The position numbers and the translations under genes are program-made. Under the pieces are notes generated by a model that searched no databases, was not told the origin of the DNA, and saw nothing but the letters and a program-made list of their open reading frames with translations. From NCBI RefSeq assembly GCF_009908295.1, contig NZ_JAAALO010000002.1, forward strand, positions 161,490 through 225,489: DNA of 64,000 bases, written 5' to 3'. Positions within the stretch are counted from its first letter, which is position 1. Every line of letters begins with the position of its first letter. Below are positions 1 to 7,527 of the stretch, piece by piece. Source of the DNA: Micromonospora rubida. Lineage in GTDB: Bacteria; Actinomycetota; Actinomycetes; Mycobacteriales; Micromonosporaceae.

Positions 1-150
1 CGGGCCGCCGTTGGGCGGGCCGGTCGGCGGGCCGCCGTTGGGCGGGCCGGTCGGCGGGCCGCCGTTGGGCGGGCCGGTCGGCGGGCCGCCGTTGGGCGGG
101 CCGGTCGGCGGGCCGCCGTTGGGCGGGCCGGTCGGCGGGCCGCCGTTGGG
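1..150. repeat. 27-bp GC-rich tandem repeat (minisatellite), cut by the window edge
   Basis: About five and a half head-to-tail copies of a 27-bp unit, each made of gggcgggccggtcggc followed by gggccgccgtt, nearly identical to one another. The array stops five bases before the stop codon of the leftward M16 protein at 155-157 and runs off the left edge. The period is a multiple of three; on the minus strand one frame reads repeated Gly-Gly-Pro-Pro-Thr-Gly-Pro-Pro-Asn without stops. There are no spacers, so it is not a CRISPR array. Confidence 0.9.
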
Positions 151-154
151 CGGG

Positions 155-1501
155 TCAGCCGACGGCGTCGACGATCTCGCCGAGGTTGGTGGCGGCGAGA
201 TCGTCGCGGATCAGCGCGGCGTCGCCCTCCACCACCAGGGTGAGCGACTCCGGGTGCAGGTGGCCCGCTGCGGCGGCCGAGACCTCCTCGACGTCGGCGG
301 CGAGCAGCGACTCACGCAGCCGGGCGTGGTAGTCGTCCGGCAGGTCGTGCACGACCAGGGTGGTCAGCGCCGACGCGATCGCCCGGGGGCTCTGCAGCTC
401 GACCGAGAGCTGCCCGGCCCGCCAGGACCGGGCCACCGCAAGCTCGTCCTCGGTGACCCCGCCGACCTGGGTACGGCTGATCTCGCCGACCGCCTCCACC
501 AGCGCCGGCGCGGTCACCGCCGTCTGCACTCCCGAGCTGACCGCGAACCGGCCGAACCGCCGGGACGAGGCGAACTCGCCCCGGATGCCGTACGTGTATC
601 CGCGCACCTCGCGGATCAGGTGGTTGAGCCGGGAGGTGAACGCCCCGCCGAGCACCGTGCCGGCCAGCAGCGACGGCACGTGGTCGGGGTGTGCCCGGTG
701 CGGCGACGGGTGGCCCAGCCGCAGCGTGGACTGCACCGACCCGGGCCGGTCGACCAGGATGATCCGCCGCCCGGCGCGCAGCGACACGTCGATCGGGCCG
801 CCCGGGGAGACCGGGCCGCCACCGGTGCCGGCGAACGCCGCCGCGCCGAGCGCGTCCAGGTCGAGGCGCTCCAGGTCGCCGACGACGATCAGGGTCCCGG
901 GGCGGAGGAACCACTCGGAGTGGAAGACGGTGATGTCCTCCGGGTCCAGGCCGGCCACCGAGTCCGGGTCGCCGTACATCGGGCGGCCCCACCGGTTCTC
1001 CGCGCCGAACAGGTCGGCCCGCAGGGCCGCGTCGGCCCGGGGGCCCGGGTTCGCCCAGTCCATCCGCAGCGCGGTGGCCTCGTCGTCGCGGACCCGCCGC
1101 ACGTCGTCCGGGTCCAGCCGGGGCGTCCGGACGGCCTCGGCGAGCAGCTCCACGGCGGCGGGCAGCCGGTCCACCGGCACCTGGACGCTGACCTGGAACG
1201 AGTCCCAGTCCAGCCCGGTCACCAGCTCGGTGCCGAGCCCCTCCACGGCCAGCGCGTACGCGGTGGCGTCCCGCTGCGCGGTGCCCTCCTCCAGCGCCTT
1301 GGCCAGCACCGCGCCGAGCCCTTCCCGGCCGGCCGGCTCCCGCCCGGCGCCGGCGTCGAGCAGCAGCAGCGCCACGGCCAGGTTCTGCCCGGGCAGGTGC
1401 GCGGCGACCACCTGGCCGCCGGCCACCGAGCGGCGCACCACCTGCGGGAACCGGTACGGCCGGGCCAGCCCCGGCCCGGGGCGGTCGGCGATCAGGCTCA
1501 T
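155..1501 (-). CDS. M16 family peptidase, degenerate (non-catalytic) subunit
   Basis: The 448-residue product has the two-lobed M16B (insulinase/pitrilysin) fold, but the zinc motif HxxEH is missing: its place near residues 62-75 reads GLGAVLAKALEEG. The substrate-binding Arg/Tyr segment of the second lobe is kept (REVRGYTYG, around residues 295-305). In the family, catalytic and degenerate subunits work as pairs, and the catalytic partner is encoded 85 bp upstream on the same strand. I infer a heterodimeric peptidase acting on peptides or on misfolded or secreted protein. The ATG start at 1501 lies shortly after the partner's stop and the two are probably co-transcribed. The stop abuts the 27-bp repeat array. 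Confidence 0.88.
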   Translation of the reverse strand: MSLIADRPGPGLARPYRFPQVVRRSVAGGQVVAAHLPGQNLAVALLLLDAGAGREPAGREGLGAVLAKALEEGTAQRDATAYALAVEGLGTELVTGLDWDSFQVSVQVPVDRLPAAVELLAEAVRTPRLDPDDVRRVRDDEATALRMDWANPGPRADAALRADLFGAENRWGRPMYGDPDSVAGLDPEDITVFHSEWFLRPGTLIVVGDLERLDLDALGAAAFAGTGGGPVSPGGPIDVSLRAGRRIILVDRPGSVQSTLRLGHPSPHRAHPDHVPSLLAGTVLGGAFTSRLNHLIREVRGYTYGIRGEFASSRRFGRFAVSSGVQTAVTAPALVEAVGEISRTQVGGVTEDELAVARSWRAGQLSVELQSPRAIASALTTLVVHDLPDDYHARLRESLLAADVEEVSAAAAGHLHPESLTLVVEGDAALIRDDLAATNLGEIVDAVG

Positions 1502-1586
1502 CGGGGTTTCCTTCCGTTCACGACTGCGGGGCCGGCGGGCAGCGGGGAGCGGCGGCCCACCGGGCGGCGCCGCTCGGTCGTCGCCC

Positions 1587-2879
1587 TCACGCGCTCTCCT
1601 CGGGCAGGTAGGTCAGGGTCACCCGGTTCTCGGGGCGCAGCATCTCGGCGGCGAGCTCGGCGATCTGGTCGGCGGTCACGGCGAGCCAGGCGGGCAGCCG
1701 CTCGGCGGCGACGGCCGGATCGCCGAACTGGGTGGCGTACCGGCCGAGGGTGTCGGCGCGTCCGTCGACCGTGGACATCTGCCGCCACCACCCGGTGCTC
1801 AGCAGCGCCTTGGCCCGGTCCAGCTCGACGGCGGTGACCGGCACGGTGGCCAGCTCGTCGACCACCTCGGTCACCCCGGCGGCCAGCCGTTCGCCGCTCA
1901 CCCCGGGGCGGGCGGTGGCGGTGGCGATCAGCGGGGCGGGGGCGTGCGCGAGGTCCACCCCGTAGGAGCCGACCAGGTCGGGCTGGGCGATCCGCTCGCC
2001 GTCGGCGAGGCGCTGGTAGAGCCGGCTGCCCCGGCCGCTGCCCAGCACGGTGGCGAGGACGGTGAGCACGTCGTACCCGGGGGTGCCGAAGGCGTGGGTG
2101 CGGTGCGCGACGAAGACGCGGGGCGCGGGCACCGCGGCCGTGACGGTCTCCGCCACCGGCCCGCCACCGCCCGGCACGTGCCGGCCATCCGGCGCGGCCG
2201 GGATCGACTCCCGGGCCGGAAGGGCGCCGAAGTACTTGTCGGCCAGCGCGAAGACCTCGGACGCGGTGGCGTCGCCGACCACGGTCAGCACCGCGTTGTT
2301 CGGCGCGTAGTAGGTGCGGTGGAAGTCCTGGAAGGTGGTCAGGGCGGCGGCGTTCAGGTCGGCCATCGACCCGATCGTCGCGTGGTGGTAGGGGTGCCCC
2401 GGCGGGTAGAGCAGCGGCAGCAGCCGCAGCCACGCGTCGCCGTACGGGACGTTCTCGTAGCGCTGGCGGCGCTCGTTCTTGACCACGTCCCGCTGGTTGT
2501 CCAGCGTCTCCTGGGTCAGCGCCGGCACCAGGCCGCCCATCCGGTCGGCCTCCAGCCAGAGCGCCAGCTCCAGATGCTCGGCCGGGACGGTCTCGAAGTA
2601 GTTCGTCCGGTCGGGGTTGGTGGTGGCGTTCAGGGAGCCGCCGGCACCCTGGACGAGCTTCATGTGCTCGGTCTTCGCCACGTTCACCGAGCCCTCGAAC
2701 ATGAGGTGCTCGAAGAGGTGGGCGAAACCGGTCTGCCCGTCCGGCTCGTGCCGGGAGCCCACGTCGTACCAGAGGTTCACGGCGACTGCGGGGGCGGCGC
2801 GGTCCTCGCTCACCACCACGCGCAGGCCGTTGTCCAGTCGGGTCGTTTCGATCGGCCAGGGGTAACCGCTGTCGGGCAT
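1587..2879 (-). CDS. M16 family zinc metallopeptidase, catalytic subunit
   Basis: The 430-residue protein carries the inverted zinc motif HLFEH at residues 54-58, in the context GFAHLFEHLMFEGS, and the downstream acidic ligand region is intact. Two M16 lobes of roughly 210 residues follow, the usual size for the bacterial M16B class. No signal peptide is visible, so it probably acts in the cytoplasm or leaves by a non-classical route. It is followed on the same strand by a degenerate M16 subunit, which matches the known active/inactive pairing. The ATG at 2879 gives the expected N-terminus (LDNGLRVVVSED) for the family. Confidence 0.92.
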   Translation of the reverse strand: MPDSGYPWPIETTRLDNGLRVVVSEDRAAPAVAVNLWYDVGSRHEPDGQTGFAHLFEHLMFEGSVNVAKTEHMKLVQGAGGSLNATTNPDRTNYFETVPAEHLELALWLEADRMGGLVPALTQETLDNQRDVVKNERRQRYENVPYGDAWLRLLPLLYPPGHPYHHATIGSMADLNAAALTTFQDFHRTYYAPNNAVLTVVGDATASEVFALADKYFGALPARESIPAAPDGRHVPGGGGPVAETVTAAVPAPRVFVAHRTHAFGTPGYDVLTVLATVLGSGRGSRLYQRLADGERIAQPDLVGSYGVDLAHAPAPLIATATARPGVSGERLAAGVTEVVDELATVPVTAVELDRAKALLSTGWWRQMSTVDGRADTLGRYATQFGDPAVAAERLPAWLAVTADQIAELAAEMLRPENRVTLTYLPEESA

Positions 2880-3006
2880 GGCCCGACGCTATCCGATCGG
2901 GGGGACGGAAAGGTGACGCGACCGTGGTCCGGCGCGGCGACGCGCCGCCGCCCGCGCCTCCCGCCGGCGTAGGCCGGGGCGCGGACGGCCGCCGCACCGG
3001 GTCGGC

Positions 3007-3222
3007 TCAGTCGGGAGGCTCGATCGGGTCCACCGTCTCCTCCGAGGTGCGCTGCTCCGGCACCGTGTCCAGGGCGGCGTTCTGGTCCGCCTCCCGCAGG
3101 TCCGACTCGGTGAGGATGGCGGCGGCCTGGGCCCGCGGGTCGTCGCTGCCGGCGGCGGCCTCCTCGGGCAGCAGGTGGGCCCGGGACTCGATCCGGTCCT
3201 GGTCGCTGTGAGCATTCGTCAT
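3007..3222 (-). CDS. Small hydrophilic acidic protein, unknown function
   Basis: This 71-residue protein is rich in Glu, Asp and Ala, with no membrane segment and no recognised domain. The start at 3222 is chosen because the minus strand has an AGAGG ribosome-binding site five bases upstream; longer readings have no such site. It is the last gene of the leftward group. The region to its right holds the divergent aromatic leader. Its function cannot be inferred from sequence. Confidence 0.65.
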   Translation of the reverse strand: MTNAHSDQDRIESRAHLLPEEAAAGSDDPRAQAAAILTESDLREADQNAALDTVPEQRTSEETVDPIEPPD

Positions 3223-3432
3223 GCCGGCCTCTGTACCCCGTACGCGGCTCATCGGAACGGGCCGCACGGCGACCTGCCCGCGACGGTGGCGCGCAGCAGC
3301 GCACGACGGTCCGTTCGAACCTCCCGGGCACGGCTTGGCGCGCTGGCGCAGCTCACGACGGATCAATCGATGATGGCGAACGTCAGGCGCGGCTTCGCCG
3401 ACGGCCGGATGAGCCTCCCCCATCGAGTCGGG

Positions 3433-3445
3433 TACCCTGGGCGTC
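3433..3445 (+). promoter_or_regulatory. Candidate -10 element for a leaderless transcript of the aromatic leader peptide
   Basis: A TACCCT hexamer (3433-3438) fits the actinobacterial -10 pattern TAnnnT and is followed by exactly seven bases and then the GTG of the leader peptide. No Shine-Dalgarno sequence is seen. This geometry places the first transcribed base at or next to the GTG, as in leaderless mRNAs. The -35 region is weak. The same TACCCT-N7-start layout recurs at 7012. Confidence 0.5.
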
Positions 3446-3511
3446 GTGACGCGTTCGTATCGATGGTTTAGGCAGCCGGCTGGAGGAGCCGGTGACTTCA
3501 CCATGATCTGA
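3446..3511 (+). CDS. Leader peptide with consecutive aromatic codons upstream of DAHP synthase
   Basis: A 21-codon open frame begins at GTG and ends at TGA 3509-3511. Its sixth to eighth residue region reads SYRWFR, so Tyr, Trp and Phe codons fall within four codons, with a further Phe at codon 18. All three amino acids are end products of the pathway whose first enzyme is encoded 118 bp downstream. A perfect intrinsic terminator lies between the two. Leader peptides rich in the regulated amino acid are the classical attenuation signal. That this frame is translated and regulatory is my inference. Confidence 0.6.
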   Translation: MTRSYRWFRQPAGGAGDFTMI

Positions 3512-3582
3512 CGTCACTCCTCTTCGAGCCGGCCGGGCAGGAACATTGGTTCCTGCCCTTTTGCGTACGAGCAGCCGGCTCG
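3474..3582 (+). promoter_or_regulatory. Putative aromatic-amino-acid attenuator with alternative stems
   Basis: Within the leader transcript, 3476-3481 (ccggct) can pair with 3487-3492 (agccgg) around a GGAGG loop. The segment 3475-3481 can instead pair with 3527-3533 (agccggc). The segment 3525-3533 can pair with 3574-3582 across the terminator hairpin. Competing pairings of this type, placed after the Tyr-Trp-Phe codons, are what ribosome-stalling attenuation needs. No folding energies were computed, so the exact switch is unresolved. Confidence 0.45.
3535..3562 (+). terminator. Intrinsic terminator in the DAHP synthase leader
   Basis: A perfect 10-bp stem (gggcaggaac at 3535-3544, gttcctgccc at 3549-3558) with an ATTG loop is followed at once by TTTT. 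It lies between the leader peptide and the DAHP synthase start on the same strand, so it should end transcription unless an alternative structure forms. U-tracts are uncommon in such GC-rich DNA, which makes it stand out. Confidence 0.8.
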
Positions 3583-3629
3583 ACCTCGGGCGCCGGCCCC
3601 GGGGCACGGTCGGCGGAAGGAACCCCACC

Positions 3630-4724
3630 GTGAGCACCCCGGACAACCATCGCGTCATCGACCAACGGATCGATCGCGTCGTGCCATTGACCACCCCTGC
3701 CCTGCTGCACCACCACCTGCCCCTGGACGCGACGCTCACCGAGGCCGTGCTCGACGGCCGGCGCGCGGTCGGCGGGGTGCTCGACCGCGCCGACGACCGG
3801 CTGCTGGTGGTGGTCGGCCCGTGCTCGGTGCACGACCCGGCCGCCGCGCTGGACTACGCGGCCCGGCTGCGGACCGCCGCCGACCGTCTCGCCGACGACC
3901 TGCTGATCGTGATGCGCGTGTACTTCGAGAAGCCGCGCTCGACGGTCGGCTGGAAGGGCCTGATCAACGACCCCGGGCTCGACGGCTCGGGCGACGTGAA
4001 CACCGGCCTGCGCACCGCCCGCGCGCTGCTGCTGGACGTGCTGCGGCTGGGCCTGCCGGTGGGCTGCGAATTCCTCGACCCGATCACCCCGCAGTACATC
4101 GCCGACACGGTGGCCTGGGGTGCGATCGGCGCCCGCACGGTGGAGAGCCAGGTGCACCGGCAGCTCGCCTCCGGCCTGTCCATGCCGATCGGCATGAAGA
4201 ACCGCCCCGACGGCAGCGTCGGCACCGCCGTGGACGCCATCCGGGCTGCGGGCGTCCCGCACGTCTTCCCCGGCATCGACGTCTCCGGCACTCCGGCGAT
4301 CATGCACACCCGGGGCAACGCCGACGGCCACCTGGTGCTGCGTGGCGGCAACGACGGCCCGAACTACGACGCCGCCTCGGTGGCCGGGGCGCTGGACCTG
4401 CTCCGGGCGGCCGGCCTGCCGGAGCGGGTGGTGGTCGACGCGAGCCACGCCAACAGCGGCAAGGACCACCGCCGCCAGCCGCTGGTCGCCGCCGACGTCG
4501 CGGACCAGCTCGCCGCCGGCCAGCGCGGGATCGTCGGCATCATGCTGGAGAGCTTCCTGCTCCCCGGCCGGCAGGACCTCGACCCCACCCGCGAGCTGGA
4601 GTACGGCCGCTCCGTCACCGACGCCTGCCTCGGCTGGGACACCACCCAGGAGGTCCTCGACACCCTGGCCACCGCCGTCCGCGCCCGCCGCACCACCACG
4701 GCCTCCCTGGCCCTCCCGGCCTAA
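3630..4724 (+). CDS. 3-deoxy-7-phosphoheptulonate (DAHP) synthase, class I
   Basis: The 364-residue enzyme condenses phosphoenolpyruvate and erythrose 4-phosphate, the first committed step of the shikimate pathway to Phe, Tyr and Trp. Class I hallmarks are plain: VVVGPCSVHDP, YFEKPRSTVGWKG, the GARTVESQVHR segment and the DASHANSGKDH metal and phosphate site. GTG 3630 is chosen because a GGAAGGA ribosome-binding site ends eight or nine bases upstream and longer frames would run through the leader terminator. The Tyr-Trp-Phe leader and terminator upstream suggest attenuation by aromatic amino acids. Many actinomycetes use a class II enzyme, so a class I form may be a second isozyme; the gene symbol is left open. 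Confidence 0.95.
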   Translation: MSTPDNHRVIDQRIDRVVPLTTPALLHHHLPLDATLTEAVLDGRRAVGGVLDRADDRLLVVVGPCSVHDPAAALDYAARLRTAADRLADDLLIVMRVYFEKPRSTVGWKGLINDPGLDGSGDVNTGLRTARALLLDVLRLGLPVGCEFLDPITPQYIADTVAWGAIGARTVESQVHRQLASGLSMPIGMKNRPDGSVGTAVDAIRAAGVPHVFPGIDVSGTPAIMHTRGNADGHLVLRGGNDGPNYDAASVAGALDLLRAAGLPERVVVDASHANSGKDHRRQPLVAADVADQLAAGQRGIVGIMLESFLLPGRQDLDPTRELEYGRSVTDACLGWDTTQEVLDTLATAVRARRTTTASLALPA

Positions 4725-4758
4725 CCCCACCACCCCCACGCCCCCACCCTTCCCGCCT

Positions 4759-4821
4759 CGGTGATCAAGAGCTTTGCGTCAGGTCCAGCGCGATTCCTGG
4801 ACGCAAAGCTCTTGATCACCG
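4759..4821. repeat. Perfect 22-bp inverted repeat downstream of DAHP synthase
   Basis: Arms at 4759-4780 and 4800-4821 are exact reverse complements around a 19-base loop; the arm core reads gatcaagagctttgcgtc. The DNA is markedly less GC-rich than its surroundings and there is no T-tract. It may serve as a terminator for the DAHP synthase gene, but the sequence looks like a mobile palindromic element rather than an ordinary terminator. Confidence 0.85.
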
Positions 4822-4885
4822 CCTATCGAGCGTGGGGGCGAGGTCGGTGACGTTTGACCGTTTCTGGCTCGGGTAGCTGACCGGC

Positions 4886-5233
4886 GTGACCGACGACGCA
4901 CCTGTGACGGACGCAGCCGTGGACGACGCCGAACTGGCCGCCGACATCGAGCTGGCCGAGGACGCCGAACTGGCCGTCGACACCGAACTGGCAGCCGAGG
5001 ACGCCGAACTGGCCGAGGACGAGGAGCCTGTCGAGGAGCCGGACACCCAGCCCCTCGACGAACTGCTCGACGAGATCTACCACGGCCAGGAGCGGATCAG
5101 CCAGGCGGACATCTACCGCCGGGCGGTCGCCGCTGAGCTTCCCGCGGCGCTGCTCACCCGGATCGCCGCGCTGCCCCAGGGCGAGTACGCGGTGGACGAG
5201 GCGGCCGACCTGCTGGGCGGGTCGGCCGTCTGA
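4886..5233 (+). CDS. Acidic protein with ELAxDAELA repeats, unknown function
   Basis: This 115-residue protein has a strongly acidic N-terminal half (about residues 1-55) made of imperfect DAELA and TELA repeats, then a compact C-terminal segment (DELLDEIYHGQERISQADIYRRA) that may fold as a small helical domain. GTG 4886 is used; there is no clear ribosome-binding site, so the message may be leaderless or weakly translated. The net charge suggests a soluble protein. No enzyme motif is visible. Confidence 0.65.
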   Translation: MTDDAPVTDAAVDDAELAADIELAEDAELAVDTELAAEDAELAEDEEPVEEPDTQPLDELLDEIYHGQERISQADIYRRAVAAELPAALLTRIAALPQGEYAVDEAADLLGGSAV

Positions 5234-5325
5234 CGCCTCGGGTTCGGGCGGCACGAGCAGGCACCGGGCCGTCACCGGGCCGACCGCGGCACCGACCCCG
5301 CCCCCACCACGGAGAGGACAGCGAG

Positions 5326-5526
5326 ATGACCGATCGCGAGGAGCAGCGGGAGGAGCACGTCCCGGCGCTCGGCCAGCCGCCGGAGGGCCCGGACACCATG
5401 CCCGAGCCGGACTTCGCCGATGAGCACGACCTCACCGCCGTCGACCCCGACATCATCACCGGCGACGAGGACGATGAGGAGCGCGAGACGGAGTCGCCGC
5501 ACGGCTGGTCCGGCATGCAGCGCTGA
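5326..5526 (+). CDS. Small acidic protein, unknown function
   Basis: A 66-residue, highly acidic and soluble product with no recognised domain. The ATG at 5326 has a good GGAGAGG ribosome-binding site about eight bases upstream, which supports a real gene despite the short length. It follows the acidic repeat protein on the same strand and precedes a long perfect palindrome that probably ends the transcript. Confidence 0.6.
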   Translation: MTDREEQREEHVPALGQPPEGPDTMPEPDFADEHDLTAVDPDIITGDEDDEERETESPHGWSGMQR

Positions 5527-5592
5527 CGCCGGACGGGACGACAGGCAGCGCCGACGCGGCCGAGCAGCATGCAGCGCGCTGACGCCGTACGA

Positions 5593-5624
5593 GTACGGGG
5601 AGGGGCCCGGGCCCCTCCCCGTAC
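5593..5624. terminator. 32-bp perfect palindrome, probable bidirectional terminator
   Basis: gtacggggaggggccc is followed directly by its exact reverse complement. It sits between two convergent genes, the small acidic protein ending at 5526 and the DUF1360 protein ending at 5633, where a shared terminator is expected. No U-tract follows. Confidence 0.7.
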
Positions 5625-5632
5625 CGTGTCAG

Positions 5633-6172
5633 TCAGTCCTTGTCGTGACCGCCCTCGGCGGCCTGCTGGGCAATGGCGTAGCCCATCTGGAGGAAGTCGG
5701 AGGCCGCCACCGCGGTCAGCGCGGTGGCCACCAGCCGGGTCAGCCGGGGGGCCAGCACCAGGCCACCGGTGAGCCCGGTGGCCACCCAGACCGCCAAACA
5801 GAACGGGCAGCTCAACAGCTCCCCGATGGCGTGCCGGGTGGGGCTGCCCGAGTCCCGGACCTGCTCCATCACCTCGCCGGAGCCGCTCGGCCGGTCGTAC
5901 CGGGTGAACGGGGCGCGCAGCGGGCTGGTCACCGCGTCCTTGGACAGCAGCCGGCTGAGCTTGTGGGTGGCGATGGAGAGCAGCACCACGTCCGACGGGC
6001 TGGGACGTTCCGGCACCGGCCGGCCGGTCGCCCTGACCAGTGCGGCGATCGTCGCGGTCACACCGGCGTAGGTGCCCATCGCCACCAGGTAGCCACCGAG
6101 CGGCCGGTGCTCGTGCGGCGCGTACGCCTGGCGCAGCCGCGCCACCTTCTGCTTCAGGCTGCTGTTGCTCAA
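5633..6172 (-). CDS. DUF1360 family membrane protein
   Basis: The 179-residue protein has several hydrophobic segments (about residues 25-45, 105-140 and 145-160) and the family motif LLSCPFCLAVWVA, with its paired cysteines. DUF1360 proteins are small integral membrane proteins of unknown role, found in spore formers and actinobacteria. TTG 6172 is taken as start because a GAGGAG ribosome-binding site lies six bases upstream; upstream residues look non-coding. It is last in a leftward run with an SRPBCC protein and a DUF6158-like protein. Confidence 0.8.
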   Translation of the reverse strand: MSNSSLKQKVARLRQAYAPHEHRPLGGYLVAMGTYAGVTATIAALVRATGRPVPERPSPSDVVLLSIATHKLSRLLSKDAVTSPLRAPFTRYDRPSGSGEVMEQVRDSGSPTRHAIGELLSCPFCLAVWVATGLTGGLVLAPRLTRLVATALTAVAASDFLQMGYAIAQQAAEGGHDKD

Positions 6173-6243
6173 CCCGGTCTCCTCGTTCTCTGTTCTCTGC
6201 GCGTGCGGCGCGCTGCCCGCCGGCAGCGGATCCGGGGGCCGGC

Positions 6244-6582
6244 TCACCCGGCGGTCAGGTTTTCGGCCACCTCGCGGGCGAGGTTGGCCAGGGTCTCCTC
6301 GGCCTGTCCCGGGTCCGCCTGGCCGGACGCACCGGTCAGGTCGAGCTGAACCTGGGCACCCCCGGCGGGAGCGGGCTCCACCCGGATCTCGGCCGACCAG
6401 CCGGAGGCGGAGCCGCTGGCCCACCGGGCCCGCATCTGCCCCGGGCTGACGTCGGGGCGGCTGCGACCGTCGGACCGCAGCGGCTGGGGCAGCCACGCGG
6501 CGGCCCGGTCCGGGTCGGTGGCCGTGCTGAACACCACCTCGGGTGGCGCGGACATCCCGCGCTCCGCGTGCGCCGCCATCAC
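6244..6582 (-). CDS. SRPBCC (START-like) family protein
   Basis: The 112-residue product resembles short polyketide-cyclase/START-like proteins: an N-terminal [17 protein letters not shown] strand-helix, a central ARWASG...WSAEIRVEP beta region and a long C-terminal helix ([14 protein letters not shown]). The family binds hydrophobic ligands, but no ligand can be assigned. Its ATG overlaps the stop of the upstream gene (ATGA, 6579-6582), so translation is probably coupled. Confidence 0.7.
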   Translation of the reverse strand: MMAAHAERGMSAPPEVVFSTATDPDRAAAWLPQPLRSDGRSRPDVSPGQMRARWASGSASGWSAEIRVEPAPAGGAQVQLDLTGASGQADPGQAEETLANLAREVAENLTAG

Positions 6583-6905
6583 TCGTCCCGCAGCCGGGCC
6601 GGGTCGACCTCGCGTCCCGGATGCCGGGCGAGGTACTCGGTCTCAAGCTCCGCCGTACGACGCAGGTGGTTCGCGAGCGCCGAGTCCGCCGCGTGCCGCA
6701 GCGTGTCCAGCCGGGTGCGGTGCAGGCTGTGTATCTCGCGGATCAGGTCCTCGTCGGCGAGCACGGTGGGGTCGATCCCCGGCTCGCCGTCGACGGCCCC
6801 GTCGTCGGTGGACATGTCGTGGACATGGTCGCCGTCCCACTCGGGCATTCGCTGCTCCGGGCTGGCTTCCACCGGGCCGCCGGTCTGCCGCACTGGTTCG
6901 GTCAT
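6579..6905 (-). CDS. DUF6158-like small protein
   Basis: A 108-residue soluble protein whose C-terminal half ([17 protein letters not shown]...LEDEYL-like [16 protein letters not shown]) matches what I recall of the actinobacterial DUF6158 group; the N-terminal half is acidic and of low complexity. No catalytic motif is evident. It overlaps the next gene by four bases and is divergent from the membrane protein gene at 7025. The domain name is from memory and moderately certain. Confidence 0.65.
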   Translation of the reverse strand: MTEPVRQTGGPVEASPEQRMPEWDGDHVHDMSTDDGAVDGEPGIDPTVLADEDLIREIHSLHRTRLDTLRHAADSALANHLRRTAELETEYLARHPGREVDPARLRDE

Positions 6906-7011
6906 CGTCGCCCCTCGTCTCGTCTGGGCTGGCGTCTAGACGGATGCCCACACCGGCCACCACCAAACCCCCGAACTACGACGCCGCGTCGGAGATCGTC
7001 CCGGCTCCCGG

Positions 7012-7017
7012 TACCCT
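7012..7017 (+). promoter_or_regulatory. Candidate -10 element of a leaderless promoter
   Basis: TACCCT is followed by seven bases and the ATG at 7025, with no Shine-Dalgarno sequence between. The spacing would put the transcription start on the start codon. The arrangement is the same as at the aromatic leader (3433). Confidence 0.45.
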
Positions 7018-7024
7018 CGAACCC

Positions 7025-7477
7025 ATGAAACGGCTCTGGACACCGGCGTGGATCGCCCGCCACGTGGCCATGGTCGTGCTGGTCGTCAGCTTTCTCGGGC
7101 TGGGCTGGTGGCAGATCACCCGGGCCGCCGACGGCAACTCCATCAGCTGGGGTTACGCCATCGAGTGGCCGGTCTTCGCCGCGTTCGTCGTCTTCGTCTG
7201 GTGGCGTGAGCTGTGGCACACCCTGCGCTCCGCCGCCGACGGGCCGTCGGCGGGCGGCGGGGAGACGGGCGGCGAGGGGCAGGTGGGCGGCGACGTCATG
7301 GTCGACGCGGCCGTGTCGTCCGGCACCCCGACAGGGGTACGCCGACCCGTGCGGGTCGTCCGGGTGCCGGCGGTGCCGGCCGGCGGCCCCGAGGACGCCG
7401 ACCTGGCCGCGTACAACCGCTACCTGGCATGGTTGAACGCCAATCCGGGCGCCCGGCCCGGTGACTTTCCCGGTTGA
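7025..7477 (+). CDS. Small two-span membrane protein, unknown function
   Basis: The 150-residue protein has two transmembrane segments (about residues 10-28 and 38-57), then a Gly-rich linker and a conserved-looking C-terminal stretch [19 protein letters not shown]. Proteins of this layout are common upstream of DUF3817 genes in actinobacteria, but their role is unknown to me. The ATG is the first in frame and appears leaderless. Its end lies 50 bp before the likely start of the DUF3817 gene, so they probably form one transcript. Confidence 0.75.
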   Translation: MKRLWTPAWIARHVAMVVLVVSFLGLGWWQITRAADGNSISWGYAIEWPVFAAFVVFVWWRELWHTLRSAADGPSAGGGETGGEGQVGGDVMVDAAVSSGTPTGVRRPVRVVRVPAVPAGGPEDADLAAYNRYLAWLNANPGARPGDFPG

Positions 7478-7527
7478 CGCCGGTTCGCGACTACCCGGCC
7501 GAGGCCGGTTCGGAAGGACGGACGAAG

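Noticed and set aside
1..150. CRISPR array at the left edge
   Set aside because: Units are contiguous with no unique spacers, and no cas genes are present.
11..2972. Long rightward open frames across the M16 genes
   Set aside because: They are antisense to two well-conserved peptidases, have Arg/Pro/Ala-rich composition and no domain. High GC content makes such frames common.
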